Assembly: GCA_963832355.1 (NCBI GenBank)
Contig: CAWHTX010000018.1
Span: 1-64,000 of the forward strand
Direction of reading: 5' to 3'
DNA from: DATFVA01 sp963832355
GTDB taxonomy: Bacteria > Bacteroidota > Ignavibacteria > Ignavibacteriales > Ignavibacteriaceae
Length of the DNA: 64,000 nucleotides
Part shown: positions 1-13,632 of the stretch, in pieces
Layout of the letters: the number at the start of each line of letters is the position of its first letter
How positions within the stretch are numbered: the first letter of the stretch is position 1
The notes under the pieces: model-generated
What the model saw: only the letters and a program-made list of their open reading frames with translations
The model's database searches: none
What the model was told of the DNA's origin: nothing
Program-made: the position numbers and the translations under genes

Positions 1-2
1 AA

Positions 3-118
<116 letters not shown>

Positions 119-208
119 ATTTAAACTTTTCAAAAAAACAAAAGAAAGACTGAAAGAGCCAAGCCCAAACAAAAAGAGAGCTATCGTGTGAATAAAAATT
201 AAACGGTT

Positions 209-3219
<3,011 letters not shown>

Positions 3220-3323
3220 GAAAATTTTTATTCACAGATAGTCTGTGCTCTTTCTGTTTGTTTTTTATGGCTCAGTAAAATTTTTCCGATTTACATCAGA
3301 AAATATTTTTTACTCTTTCAATC

Positions 3324-3335
3324 TTTCAAAGAACA
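3324..3335 (-). promoter_or_regulatory. boxA-like antitermination site in the 16S-23S spacer
   Basis: The transcript reads TGTTCTTTGAAA here, close to the boxA consensus TGCTCTTTAACA bound by NusB/NusE to prevent Rho termination of rRNA. It lies between tRNA-Ala and 23S, where spacer boxA elements normally sit, and is nearly the same as the copy in the 16S leader (5318-5329). The assignment rests on sequence and position only. Confidence 0.55.
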
Positions 3336-3360
3336 ATCTGTCCCGACAAGTCGGGATTAG

Positions 3361-3433
3361 TGGAGCTAATCGGGATCGAACCGATAACCTCCGCCTTGCA
3401 AGGGCGGCGCTCTCCCAATTGAGCTATAGCCCC
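3361..3433 (-). tRNA. alaT: tRNA-Ala (anticodon UGC)
   Basis: A 73-nt cloverleaf starting GGGGCTATAGCTC with anticodon loop TTGCAAG (UGC) and T-loop GGTTCGATCCC. The acceptor stem contains the G3-U70 wobble pair that is the main identity element for alanyl-tRNA synthetase, and the discriminator is A73. CCA is not encoded. It lies 62 bases downstream of tRNA-Ile in the 16S-23S spacer, the classic arrangement. Confidence 0.97.
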
Positions 3434-3495
3434 AAAAACTCTATAGTTTTATGGGGTATCGGCTAACATGAAGTTATTACACACCCAAAGATTAG

Positions 3496-3569
<74 letters not shown>

Positions 3570-3684
3570 AGTTCCAGTTTATTAAAAAAAAGAACTAATA
3601 AACCGAGCCGGATTCTTATAGTCAGACTCGTTAGAAAAAATAAAGAGTGAGTGTTTTAACTGTAGTAAAAGGTTTCGATTACTC

Positions 3685-5217
<1,533 letters not shown>

Positions 5218-5317
5218 GTAGTAAAGTTTGATTTAATGGCTTGTAATCTGGCGTATATAATTAATTAAGTACGCTTTGTTGAAACCATTTAACTGACGAG
5301 TTAAATGTCACTCACTC

Positions 5318-5329
5318 TATCAAAGAACA
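5318..5329 (-). promoter_or_regulatory. boxA-like antitermination site in the 16S leader
   Basis: The transcript reads TGTTCTTTGATA, matching the spacer copy at 3324-3335 over TGTTCTTTGA and resembling boxA. It lies about 100 bases upstream of mature 16S and just downstream of the proximal promoter, the normal place for the leader boxA. Confidence 0.55.
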
Positions 5330-5367
5330 TTCAAAATTTAATTGAAACCTTCATTAAAGAAGGGTAT

Positions 5368-5398
5368 CAAATTTACTTCCTCTTACATCGAATGTCAA
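5368..5398 (-). promoter_or_regulatory. rRNA operon promoter P2 (proximal)
   Basis: On the minus strand, TTGACATTC (-35 side, 5390-5398) is followed 17 bases after TTGACA by TAAATTTG (5368-5375). TAnnTTTG is the -7 element recognised by the primary sigma factor of Bacteroidetes and relatives. It lies about 150 bases upstream of 16S. The identical nine bases at P1 support a tandem promoter pair. Confidence 0.65.
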
Positions 5399-5478
5399 GA
5401 GACTTTTACCATCATTTCAAAAATTTTCATCAATTCTGCTGTATTTTTAATGGCAAAACCATTTCTAAAACAGCCTTT

Positions 5479-5508
5479 CAAATATATAGGATTAATCAAG
5501 AATGTCAA
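5479..5508 (-). promoter_or_regulatory. rRNA operon promoter P1 (distal)
   Basis: Minus-strand TTGACATTC (5500-5508) and TATATTTG (5479-5486), 16 bases after TTGACA, again fit the TTGACA plus TAnnTTTG pattern. It lies about 110 bases upstream of P2. Together they account for most of the function of the 0.76-kb gap between 16S and the next gene; I see no convincing protein gene in this gap, and the short AT-rich open frames between 5305 and 5644 overlap these promoters. Confidence 0.6.
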
Positions 5509-5678
5509 GTTTTCTGCGTTTTTTAAAGTGTTTTTATTTGAGGACTATTACAGGTTGAATGACAAATCCACACCAGTCTTATCTTTTTCAATCCATTTAA
5601 CCAATTTCATCCGTAAGTTCCAGCCTGCTGCCCGTGAACATTGATCAGGGTTTTACCCCGTAGTTATGCGCCTGTTAC

Positions 5679-5755
5679 AGGCCGGCTGTAGGCCGAAAGA
5701 AGGCCGGGAGATGGCCGAAAGAAATTTGTAGACTGATTGTAAAATGGCTGGTAGA
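5679..5755. repeat. 11-bp phased tandem repeat, array A
   Basis: Seven consecutive 11-base units in exact phase: AGGCCGGCTGT, AGGCCGAAAGA, AGGCCGGGAGA, TGGCCGAAAGA, then two degenerate units and TGGCTGGTAGA. All seven have G at position 6. It is intergenic, upstream of the rRNA promoters and downstream (past a hairpin) of the SLBB gene. An 11-base period is not a multiple of three, so it is not protein coding, and is close to one DNA helical turn. Arrays with the same period but other units occur at 25303-25346 and 60201-60299. Confidence 0.75.
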
Positions 5756-5938
5756 GGGTTATACTGCTGAGAATAAAATTCTCTTTGAAAAAAATCAAAC
5801 TGCGTTTCCGGATCACATATCAATCAAATCCTTACAAAGAACATCAATAAAAATTAAAACCGAAAAAATAGCTGCTTAAATATATTTATTTAATATGAAA
5901 TTGGAAATACTTTGAGGGAATCAGGATCTATAATTACG

Positions 5939-5966
5939 GAAAGGTGATTAATTAATCACCTTTCCG
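5939..5966. terminator. Perfect 28-bp palindrome after the SLBB gene
   Basis: GGAAAGGTGATTAA is followed at once by its reverse complement, giving a perfect 14+14 palindrome about 20 bases after the stop of the minus-strand polysaccharide-export gene. No T-run follows on either strand, so an intrinsic terminator is likely but not proven; a protein-binding palindrome or a cruciform-type boundary is also possible. Confidence 0.45.
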
Positions 5967-5987
5967 GTTTAACTTATGTGAATTCTT

Positions 5988-7421
5988 CTAAAGGTTGATA
6001 ATCAAAAGTGCAATGGTAGCGAGACTACTCACAATGCTCAGGAATACACTCACGTTTCTGACATAGTAATTAAACGACCTGGATAATGTCCTTGGAACAT
6101 AAATATAATCACCCTCTTCAATTATTGCATTCTCATTATCCGCGGGGATCCATTCTTTCGTCACCGACTTAATAAGCATTATATCATCCCTTGCATATTC
6201 ACCTGCTCCACCGGCTTCATTTACATAATAATCAAAGTCTTTACCGGCCACATAATTAACTTTCCCGGGCTCGGCTACCTGACCGAAAACATAAACTGTC
6301 TTTTCTTTTGGAGGGATGATTATTACGTCTCCGTCAGAGACTATATATTCCGAAACATTTGATGAGGTATCGTTTATTTTTGTGAAGTCGACCGGACCGC
6401 TTTCCAGCAGCAGCCGTAAATCATTTTCCATCAGAAAATATGATGAATCCATTTCGTCTACATTCGACATCCTCATCATCATCATATTCTGGAACCTTAA
6501 TAAGAAATTAGTCATCTTTTCATCAAGTACATCAGGCGTTTTATTCAGGTTTATCCCGTAATAGTTTTCAAGAAGAAGGGGCAGACTGCTGCCGGTAAAC
6601 AATTTCGATCTTCTTAGTGATGCATCCTGTTTAAATCCTCCGGCTCTTTCAATAACTTTTTTAATGGTTGTATTGTTTTTAGTAATGGGTATCCTGCCCG
6701 GATTATTAACTTCACCCGCAACAATTACGCTGAAACCTTTTTTCTGGGTTTCATCCGCTACTACTATAACTCCGTCTCCCCTCTCAAGAGCGGGATTGCT
6801 ATTAATATCCGTCTTTATAACCTGCATTTCATCACCCGAATAATTTAGCCGGTGAATTTCAACTCCTTCAATATTCTCATATGCTTTATTAATTCCCTGT
6901 GCAAGTTCAATCGCATCCTGCAGATGATCACCTTCAACAAAGAAAAACTTACCAGGGTTATTTACTGCACCAGAAACGGTAAACGAATTATGCTCTAAAT
7001 CCGGCTGCGGAAAAATGATAACATCATCATTTTTCAGATAGGGGTTATTTACAAAATCACCGTTCAACCTGAACTTTTGAAGATCAAGATGAAGGACTTC
7101 GCCAGAAGCCCTCTTCAGTGTAATGTTGCGCAGAACATAGTTACTAAGCTTTTTATCGAGCTGCACCAGAAGCTGAGGATCGTTTGTGGTTCGGGCCATC
7201 TCTTCTTTTGCCTGATTCAGCATCCTTGTAACGAATGCATCCACACGCTCCGTAATTAAAGCCGGGAAGGTTCCTGTAATTACAAACTCGCCTCCGATGG
7301 TAACGCTTATGGCCCCCATCTGCATCAGATCATTATTGTTGAGATTAAGCTTTGTATCAATTTGTGCATAGCTGTTTATTGCAAAAACTATAATAAGTAA
7401 TACACCAAAAAGTTTTTTCAT
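5988..7421 (-). CDS. Polysaccharide export protein with SLBB domains
   Basis: A 477-residue secreted protein: signal peptide at residues 1-19 ending SYAQ, an N-terminal polysaccharide-export-like region to about residue 130, then three SLBB-type segments with the repeated motif GxVxxPGK/R (SGAVNNPGK, AGEVNNPGR, FGQVAEPGK), and a hydrophobic C-terminal helix (about residues 455-477). Wza/KpsD-family proteins of this kind form the periplasmic and outer-membrane channel for capsule or exopolysaccharide. The C-terminal membrane anchor in place of a lipobox is unusual for Wza and resembles related proteins of the Bacteroidota group. It follows rmlB by about 28 bases on the same strand, suggesting a surface-polysaccharide operon. 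The family assignment is solid; the sugar exported is unknown. Confidence 0.8.
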   Translation of the reverse strand: MKKLFGVLLIIVFAINSYAQIDTKLNLNNNDLMQMGAISVTIGGEFVITGTFPALITERVDAFVTRMLNQAKEEMARTTNDPQLLVQLDKKLSNYVLRNITLKRASGEVLHLDLQKFRLNGDFVNNPYLKNDDVIIFPQPDLEHNSFTVSGAVNNPGKFFFVEGDHLQDAIELAQGINKAYENIEGVEIHRLNYSGDEMQVIKTDINSNPALERGDGVIVVADETQKKGFSVIVAGEVNNPGRIPITKNNTTIKKVIERAGGFKQDASLRRSKLFTGSSLPLLLENYYGINLNKTPDVLDEKMTNFLLRFQNMMMMRMSNVDEMDSSYFLMENDLRLLLESGPVDFTKINDTSSNVSEYIVSDGDVIIIPPKEKTVYVFGQVAEPGKVNYVAGKDFDYYVNEAGGAGEYARDDIMLIKSVTKEWIPADNENAIIEEGDYIYVPRTLSRSFNYYVRNVSVFLSIVSSLATIALLIINL

Positions 7422-7449
7422 TTAAGAAGTCTTCTCTTGTTTATTTTTT

Positions 7450-8460
7450 TCAGAGTTGATATTGTAATTTATAATAGTCCTGGTATTGACCTGAGATTAT
7501 TCTCGACCACCAAGTTTCATTCTGAAGATACCAGTCGATTGTTTTTTCTATCGCGTCTTCAAAGGTGAAGCGCGGTTTCCATCCCAGTTCGTTCTGAATT
7601 TTAGATGAATCTATTGCATACCTCCTGTCGTGACCGGGACGGTCCTTCACATATTCAATCAGATCCTCAGGTTTATTCAGATAGTTTAAGATCAGTTTAA
7701 TTATTTCAATGTTGGGCATTTCATTCGAAGCGCCAATATTATAGACCTCTCCTGGTTTTCCCTTTTGAAATACCAGGTCTATCGCACGGTTATGGTCGTC
7801 TACAAAAATCCAGTCCCGAACGTTCATCCCATCGCCGTAAACAGGCAGCTTTTTATTATTTAATGAATTCAATATCATAAGCGGGATAAGCTTCTCGGGA
7901 AACTGGTATGGACCATAATTATTTGAACATCTTGTTACAACCACCGGCATCCCGTATGTATGATGAAAGGATAAGGCCATCATATCGGCAGCAGCTTTGC
8001 TTGAGGAATAAGGACTATTAGGGGAAAGCGGGGTTTTTTCGGTAAACAACCCCTCTTTACCTAAACTCCCGTATACTTCATCCGTCGAGATCTGTACGAA
8101 TTTCTCTACCCCAAATCTCCTGGATATCTCAAGCAGCACATTCGTGCCAAGAACGTTTGTGCGATAGAAGATCTCCGAACCAAGTATGCTCCGATCGACG
8201 TGAGATTCTGCGGCAAAATTAATAACATAGCTTATTCCGAATCTTTCAAACAGATAGCTCACAAGTTCAGAATTTGTTATATCACCTTTTACAAAATTGA
8301 AATTAGGATTATCCTCACATTGAACTAGGTTTTCAAGATTCCCGGCATAAGTGAGCCTATCTATATTAATAATATTATAATCATCATGCTCTTTAAGCAT
8401 ATAACTAATAAAATTACTTCCTATAAAGCCTGCGCCGCCTGTAACTAAAATATTTTTCAT
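7450..8460 (-). CDS. rmlB: dTDP-glucose 4,6-dehydratase
   Basis: A 336-residue short-chain dehydrogenase making dTDP-4-keto-6-deoxyglucose, the second step to dTDP-rhamnose and other deoxysugars. It has the NAD-binding GGAGFIG at residues 7-13, the STDEVYG loop, YSSSK as the catalytic YxxxK, and the RPGHDRRYAID stretch diagnostic of RmlB. The frame extends upstream to 8553, but the ATG at 8460 begins the Rossmann fold directly and sits two bases after the stop of the upstream gene (TGA-T-ATG), indicating translational coupling. rmlA and rmlC are not in the window; an RmlD-like gene lies divergently at 9316. Confidence 0.93.
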   Translation of the reverse strand: MKNILVTGGAGFIGSNFISYMLKEHDDYNIINIDRLTYAGNLENLVQCEDNPNFNFVKGDITNSELVSYLFERFGISYVINFAAESHVDRSILGSEIFYRTNVLGTNVLLEISRRFGVEKFVQISTDEVYGSLGKEGLFTEKTPLSPNSPYSSSKAAADMMALSFHHTYGMPVVVTRCSNNYGPYQFPEKLIPLMILNSLNNKKLPVYGDGMNVRDWIFVDDHNRAIDLVFQKGKPGEVYNIGASNEMPNIEIIKLILNYLNKPEDLIEYVKDRPGHDRRYAIDSSKIQNELGWKPRFTFEDAIEKTIDWYLQNETWWSRIISGQYQDYYKLQYQL

Positions 8461-8461
8461 A

Positions 8462-9199
8462 TCAGAATGCAAAAAATCCCAGAAATATTCCTGTTTGAAT
8501 GAAGAAAGAATTACCATTGAACTCAGATGGAACGTTCGCAAGATCCTGGTCATTTTCTATTGTCCAGCTCTCTCCCAGCGAAAGCTGGTAGCCTCCCCCG
8601 ATCCTGAGTGAAACAAACCTGTAAATCGGAATGTCAATATTGAGAACAGGTGATATGATCCAGTAGCTTCCGGAAATTCTCCTGCTGATATCATCGGTCT
8701 GTGAGCCGGTAGAACTGAATTCTCCTGTAAGATCATTCCAGGAGAATGCTCCCTTATTTTTATAAATTTCCGCAGTTATACTTCCGCCGCCTATCATAGC
8801 CCCAACAGATATTCCGAAATCTCTTACAAATGGTATGGTGTACTCTATTGTTAGTCCTCCCCCGCCTATAGAATAATCAATCTCTCGTCTAAAGTTGTCG
8901 GAAGATGACTGTACCATTTCTGAGGTCGAACCGCTGAAACCTCCCCCTCCAATACGTACAAACTTGATAAGGCCGACGTAAAAGAAACCTGCACCGCCTG
9001 TAGTAAAAACAGCTTTATTTGTGAGCTTAGGAAAATCAGATGGAAGTACATTGTTAAGAGGATCCATGTTGGGAAAAATGAATCCCGGAGTAAATCCGCC
9101 GCCGCCGCCGAAAGGGGCATCAAAATATTTCGATTCCTGCGCAAGGAGTGCTGTAGTGATAAATAAACTTGTTATCAGTACCAGGTATATTTTTTTCAT
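8462..9199 (-). CDS. Glycine-rich exported protein, probable outer-membrane barrel
   Basis: A 245-residue protein with a clear signal peptide (MKKIYLVLITSLFITTALLAQ). The mature part has Gly-rich runs near its start (FGGGGGF), alternating hydrophobic and polar strands, and ends in aromatic residues (FLGFFAF), as outer-membrane barrels often do. I do not recognise a named family. It is translationally coupled to rmlB, so it is probably expressed with the polysaccharide genes; a structural or export role is inference. It starts at ATG 9199, 116 bases from the divergent gene at 9316. Confidence 0.65.
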   Translation of the reverse strand: MKKIYLVLITSLFITTALLAQESKYFDAPFGGGGGFTPGFIFPNMDPLNNVLPSDFPKLTNKAVFTTGGAGFFYVGLIKFVRIGGGGFSGSTSEMVQSSSDNFRREIDYSIGGGGLTIEYTIPFVRDFGISVGAMIGGGSITAEIYKNKGAFSWNDLTGEFSSTGSQTDDISRRISGSYWIISPVLNIDIPIYRFVSLRIGGGYQLSLGESWTIENDQDLANVPSEFNGNSFFIQTGIFLGFFAF

Positions 9200-9315
9200 A
9201 AATCTAAAGTTATTAATTTATAAATTTATCAGAAAGCTGACTGAAAAACAAAGAATCTATATTAAAACATAAGTAAACGAAAGCCTTATTTTTAGTCACT
9301 AATTAAGGTATCCGG

Positions 9316-10197
9316 ATGAAAATAGTGATAACGGGCGGAGCGGGACTGCTGGGACAATATCTGAATATTGCGCTCTCGCAGCATCATTCTATTCTCACTT
9401 TGTATCATAATATTGTAAGGAATACAGTAGAATATAATTCAGTTCGGGCTGATATAAATAATTATACTGAAATAAAAAGTATTTTTTCAACCTTTCGGCC
9501 GGAAACAGTGGTACATACCGCTGCCGTGTCCGGCCCTCTTTCAGTTTCGAATGCGGATATTAATTATGTTCAAAAAACGAATACGGCATCAGCTGCAAAG
9601 CTGGCAGAACTGTGCACTGAGTATAATTCCAAACTGATTTACACTTCCACCGACCTCGTTTATGATGGAAATCAGGGTTCGATGCTTAAGGAATACACTG
9701 AATTGAATCCTGTTTCGCTATACGCTGAAACCAAACTGAAGGGTGAAGAGAAAATCAGAGAAAATTGTGATGACCATATTATACTAAGGACAGCCCTGCT
9801 TTATGGAGTTGGATTAAATAAGACATATAATCATTTTCACCAGGTTTATCTCAACCTCAAAGATGGTGTTCCGGCAAAACTTTTTACAGACCAGTTCCGA
9901 ACACCATTAGAGTTGCGTGAGGCTGCAGATATCATAAACGTGTTGCTAAGTAAGGATGTTAAAGGTGAAACTATAAACTTCGGCGGCAGAGAACGGGTAT
10001 CGCGTTATGATTTGGGAGAAATACTGTGTGAAACTGCGGGATTTGATAAACACCTCCTTGAGCCTTTGGAGATGAGTGACGTGGCAGACCTCCCCGCTGT
10101 TAAAGATGTTTCGATGGATACATCTAAACTTCAGTCATATGGTATTAAACAAAAAAGTATTGAAGAATCTATCAGCGATATATTAAATAAATTTTGA
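9316..10197 (+). CDS. RmlD-like NAD(P)-dependent reductase/epimerase
   Basis: A 293-residue SDR protein of the RmlD substrate-binding family. It begins MKIVITGGAGLLGQYL with the GGxGxxG dinucleotide motif, carries VVHTAAVSGP after strand 4, a TSTDLVYDG segment typical of dTDP-4-dehydrorhamnose reductase, and YAETK as YxxxK. This points to reduction of a dTDP-4-keto-sugar, which would fit rmlB next door, but related proteins act on other nucleotide sugars, so I leave the symbol empty. It is divergent from the rmlB cluster. The next 119 bases to nfo contain no gene. Confidence 0.75.
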   Translation: MKIVITGGAGLLGQYLNIALSQHHSILTLYHNIVRNTVEYNSVRADINNYTEIKSIFSTFRPETVVHTAAVSGPLSVSNADINYVQKTNTASAAKLAELCTEYNSKLIYTSTDLVYDGNQGSMLKEYTELNPVSLYAETKLKGEEKIRENCDDHIILRTALLYGVGLNKTYNHFHQVYLNLKDGVPAKLFTDQFRTPLELREAADIINVLLSKDVKGETINFGGRERVSRYDLGEILCETAGFDKHLLEPLEMSDVADLPAVKDVSMDTSKLQSYGIKQKSIEESISDILNKF

Positions 10198-10316
10198 ATA
10201 TTGTTGCTTCGGGTTAGTTTGTTTGGAGAACTGAATTATAAACTGCCCCCCTACTTTGAATTTAATAAAGAAGCTATAGGATAGATAAAAATCTGGTAAA
10301 AAGGAGATTTGTTTAA

Positions 10317-11177
10317 ATGGAACAATTACTCGGTGCGCATACATCAACTGCCGGCGGCGTTTCAAAAGCTGTTGATCTTGCGGAAAAACTAAAGTTCACA
10401 GCTATGCAGATTTTCAGCAAGAACAACAACCGCTGGAAGGCAAAACCCCTTGAGGAACCTGAAATCGAATTATTCAGAACCAAGCTTGCTGATTCCGGAA
10501 TTAAATTCGTCGTGGTTCACGATTCTTACCTGATTAATTTATGTTCTTTAAGTGAAGATCTGCTTAAAAAATCAAGAGAAGCTTTTATCGATGAGTTAAG
10601 GCGCTGCCAACTGTTGGGCATTCCATATCTGAACTTTCACCCCGGTGCTCATGGCGGGATGGGTGAAGATGAAGGCATAAAGCTTATTGCGGAATCACTG
10701 AATATTGCTCACCAGAAGACAGAAAATTATAATGTCAGCAGTATGCTGGAGGTTACAGCAGGCCAGGGAACAGCGCTCGGATACAGATTTGAGCAGATCC
10801 GGAAAATAATCGATCTGGTAGATGAAAAAGATAGGATGTCAGTATGTATTGATACAGCACATATTTTTGCTGCCGGCTATGATATACGCGACCCCAAAGG
10901 ATATAAAAAGGTAATGAAAGAATTCGATGATATAATAGGTCCTAATTTATTGAAGTGTTTCCATATGAACGATAGCAAAAAGGAACTTGGAAGCAGAGTT
11001 GACCGCCACGAACACATTGGCAGGGGATTTATAGGTAAAAAAGGTTTTGCCAACATAATGAATGATAAAAGAATTGCGAAAGTCCCGAAAATCCTCGAGA
11101 CACCGAAAGGGAAAGAACAACTTGAAGATATAAAGAATCTTAAAGTATTAAGAAGCCTGATTGAAAAGAAAAGTTAA
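10317..11177 (+). CDS. nfo: Deoxyribonuclease IV (AP endonuclease)
   Basis: A 286-residue family-2 AP endonuclease that cuts DNA 5' to abasic sites in base-excision repair. The start LLGAHTSTAGGV, the metal-ligand stretches NFHPGA, LEVTAGQG, CIDTAHIFAAGYD, KCFHMNDSK and DRHEHIGRG carry the His/Glu/Asp residues of the three-zinc site. Length equals the usual 280-290. AAAGGAG lies 11 bases before the ATG. It ends convergently with the DUF1460 gene, sharing four bases at the stops. A uracil-DNA glycosylase gene lies 2.5 kb away, so two steps of the same repair route are close together. Confidence 0.95.
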   Translation: MEQLLGAHTSTAGGVSKAVDLAEKLKFTAMQIFSKNNNRWKAKPLEEPEIELFRTKLADSGIKFVVVHDSYLINLCSLSEDLLKKSREAFIDELRRCQLLGIPYLNFHPGAHGGMGEDEGIKLIAESLNIAHQKTENYNVSSMLEVTAGQGTALGYRFEQIRKIIDLVDEKDRMSVCIDTAHIFAAGYDIRDPKGYKKVMKEFDDIIGPNLLKCFHMNDSKKELGSRVDRHEHIGRGFIGKKGFANIMNDKRIAKVPKILETPKGKEQLEDIKNLKVLRSLIEKKS

Positions 11178-12052
11178 TATTCGGTTAGATTTTTCTCTGT
11201 CGGATCGAGAGGTTTCAACACGATAATCCCTGTATCCTTTTTAACCTGGTTGATATAAGCTGGAAGAGGTTCTTCTGTAATCTGAACTGAAGCACCCGGG
11301 TGCGGAGCATGCAGCAGATGGATGCGGTTATCTTCCATTCTTACTGCAATACCTACGTGACTAACATCCAGTCCGGGAATGCTGGTAGTAAAAGCAATAA
11401 TATCCCCGTTATTTATCTGATTTTCCACAAATCCCACTCTTTCTTTAGGTACATAAAAGTAATTCCGGCGGCTAATCTCAGCCTCCTTTTTTCTTATTTC
11501 CCTCAGGAATTCAGGATGTCTCTTCAACTGGGGATAGCTTCCGGGGTGAGCAGACATAAAATTAATGTGGAATTTTGTCGGCTTTCCTCCAACCAATTCT
11601 GTAACATCATCCACAATTCCCTTTTTCTCATTATCGAAGATCCAGTCAGTAAAATAGTGAAGCCTGCTTGGATATTTATCGATAACCCCGTTACGATATC
11701 TTATTTTCTGAAGTTCTTTCTCATAATCATTAAAGGAAGTTTTGCCGAGTTTAATCAGTCTTGCAAAGACAAGAGTATTCTCAACAAAGGTGGTACAGTC
11801 AAGTCCGGTTAAATTTATTACCAGTTCTTCGTCACCTTTTTTCTCAATCCCGTGTGATTCATACTCTGTGCCGAGGAAGGTTTTTCCTATATCAGCAACA
11901 ATATCATTGATAGGTTCCTGTGCAAGATCAGCAGATGCTGCATACGAAAATTTCTGTCTGCAGACAGTAAGATCACTATCGGAGAAAACCTGGGGAAACA
12001 ACGTTCCGGAAAATAAAATCAAAAGTATGAATATCTTAATATATGTTCTCAT
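11174..12052 (-). CDS. DUF1460 family N-acetylmuramoyl-L-alanine amidase-like protein
   Basis: A 292-residue exported protein with a signal peptide (about residues 1-20, ending LFPQ). The NlpC/P60-like fold is shown by the Cys motif GLDCTTFVENTL (about residues 83-94) and the His motif DVSHVGIAV (about residue 230), consistent with a Cys-His active site. Proteins of this family in Bacteroidota are related to amidases that trim cell-wall peptides. The exact bond cut is unknown. It follows dnaB by 14 bases on the same strand and could be read through from it. Confidence 0.8.
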   Translation of the reverse strand: MRTYIKIFILLILFSGTLFPQVFSDSDLTVCRQKFSYAASADLAQEPINDIVADIGKTFLGTEYESHGIEKKGDEELVINLTGLDCTTFVENTLVFARLIKLGKTSFNDYEKELQKIRYRNGVIDKYPSRLHYFTDWIFDNEKKGIVDDVTELVGGKPTKFHINFMSAHPGSYPQLKRHPEFLREIRKKEAEISRRNYFYVPKERVGFVENQINNGDIIAFTTSIPGLDVSHVGIAVRMEDNRIHLLHAPHPGASVQITEEPLPAYINQVKKDTGIIVLKPLDPTEKNLTEY

Positions 12053-12066
12053 ATTAATCTTCAGTG

Positions 12067-13502
12067 TTATATAATATCTTCGTTAGTCGGTATCATTGAA
12101 TATTCATCAATTTGTCTTGCGTGGGCAAGATTTTCAAAACGGGCATATTCCTTTATGAATGCCAGGCGAATATCTCCTGTGGGCCCGTTCCTCTGCTTAC
12201 CTATAATTAACTCAGCCACGCCTTCGGTTGATGTTCCGTCGTCCATAAAATTTTTGATCCCATAATACTCAGGACGGTTAAGAAAGAGAACCACGTCGGC
12301 ATCCTGTTCGATAGAGCCTGACTCTCTGAGGTCTGACAGCTGAGGACGTTTATCGTTCCTGGTCTCAACTGCACGATTAAGCTGTGCCAGGGCTATTACC
12401 GGAATGTTCAGCTCTTTTGCAAGCGATTTAAGCGACCGTGAAATATGTGATATTTCTCTTTCACGACTTTCAGAATTTGATGGTCCCTGCATAAGCTGGA
12501 GATAATCAATCACAATCATTCCGATGTTTTTTTCCGCTTTCAGTCTCCTTGCTTTCGCTCTGATTTCAAGCACTGTCTGTGCGGGTGTATCATCGATATA
12601 AAGAGGACTCTCTATTAGCTTATGGGCATTCTTGCTTAAGTTTAATTCCTTCTTCTGAAGGGAGCTTTCCCTGTCCTCACCTGGTGTGCATTAAGCCTTC
12701 CTTCCGCACAGAGCATACGGATAACAAGCTGCATAGTAGCCATTTCAAGACTGAAGACACCTACAGGCACTTTATGATCAACAGCCGCATTACGCGCAAG
12801 CGAAAGTGCCAGAGCAGTTTTGCCCATTGAAGGACGTGCAGCGATGATTATAAGATCAGATTTCTGAAATCCTCCGAGCATTTCATCAAGCTCATAAAAT
12901 CCGGTAGGTACTGAAAACTTTCTGTTTAGTATTAGAATGGATTGCCTCAATATACTCAAGTGCATCCCTTACCGCACGATCCATCCCGGTAAATGTTTTC
13001 TTCAGATGGGTCTCGGTAATTTCAAATATCTTCCGCTCTGCCTGATCGAGTATATCGAAAGCATCTTCAGTTCCTTCGTAGGCTGCTTTAGCGATCTGGT
13101 GTGAACTGGTTATCAAACCACGCAGAATTTCTTTCTCAAGAATGATCTTTGCATGATACTCGATATTTGCCGCGGAGGATATATTCTGTGAGAGCTTACT
13201 TAAGTAAACTGCCCCTCCAGCTTGCTCGGCCTGTTCTCTTTTTTTAAGTTCTTCGTAAAGAGTAACCGTATCGATTGGTTCTCCCGATTCGAACAGAGAT
13301 AACATTGCCTCAAATATCATCTTGTGCTGCTTCAGGTAAAAACTTTCAGAGTACTTAAAAGTTCAATTGCTTTAGGAACGGCTTCTCTCTCAATCATCAT
13401 AGCGCCCAGTACAGAAGCCTCTATATCAGTTGCAGCCGGGGGTTTTACGTCTGCGGGAATAAGTTTTGAAATGTCTTCGTTATAATTTTTTGATCTGGCC
13501 AT
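12067..13502 (-). pseudogene. dnaB: Replicative DNA helicase, interrupted by several frameshifts
   Basis: All parts of a DnaB hexameric helicase are present in order but in different frames: N-terminal domain (ATDIEASVLGAMM, then FYLKQHKMIFEAM), linker, RecA core with Walker A AARPSMGKTAL, Walker B MIVIDYLQLMQG, and C-terminal motifs PVIALAQLNRAVE and DADVVLFLNRP. The breaks lie at about 13337-13350, 12918-12922 and 12646-12669. Deleting one base at each of five places (two at the first, one at the second, two at the third) restores a continuous product of about 476 residues, the normal size, for example reading TGKLPSEEELNLSKNAH across the third. DnaB is essential, and codon-level conservation is intact on both sides of each break, so consensus error is more likely than decay; a true pseudogene with another dnaB elsewhere remains possible. 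Confidence 0.85.
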
Positions 13503-13632
13503 TAGTTTACTCAAGAGCTAAAATTGTTAACAATTTATCAACATAGTTTCTGCCGGGTATGTCTGTGAAAAAATAGTTACAAGTGGAGGCAGATGCAAGT
13601 AAATTCTAACAGACTCGAAGGCAGTTTTTTAT

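Noticed and set aside
5305..5644. Short open frames in the gap upstream of 16S
   Set aside because: They overlap the boxA and both promoters on the opposite strand, overlap each other in different frames and look like AT-rich chance.
8866..9144. A 92-residue frame inside the glycine-rich protein gene
   Set aside because: It is a shadow in another frame of a gene with a convincing signal peptide and coupled stop.
12640..13350. Programmed frameshifting in dnaB
   Set aside because: Several shifts in one essential gene, with no stem-loop or known slippery heptamer, is less likely than base errors.
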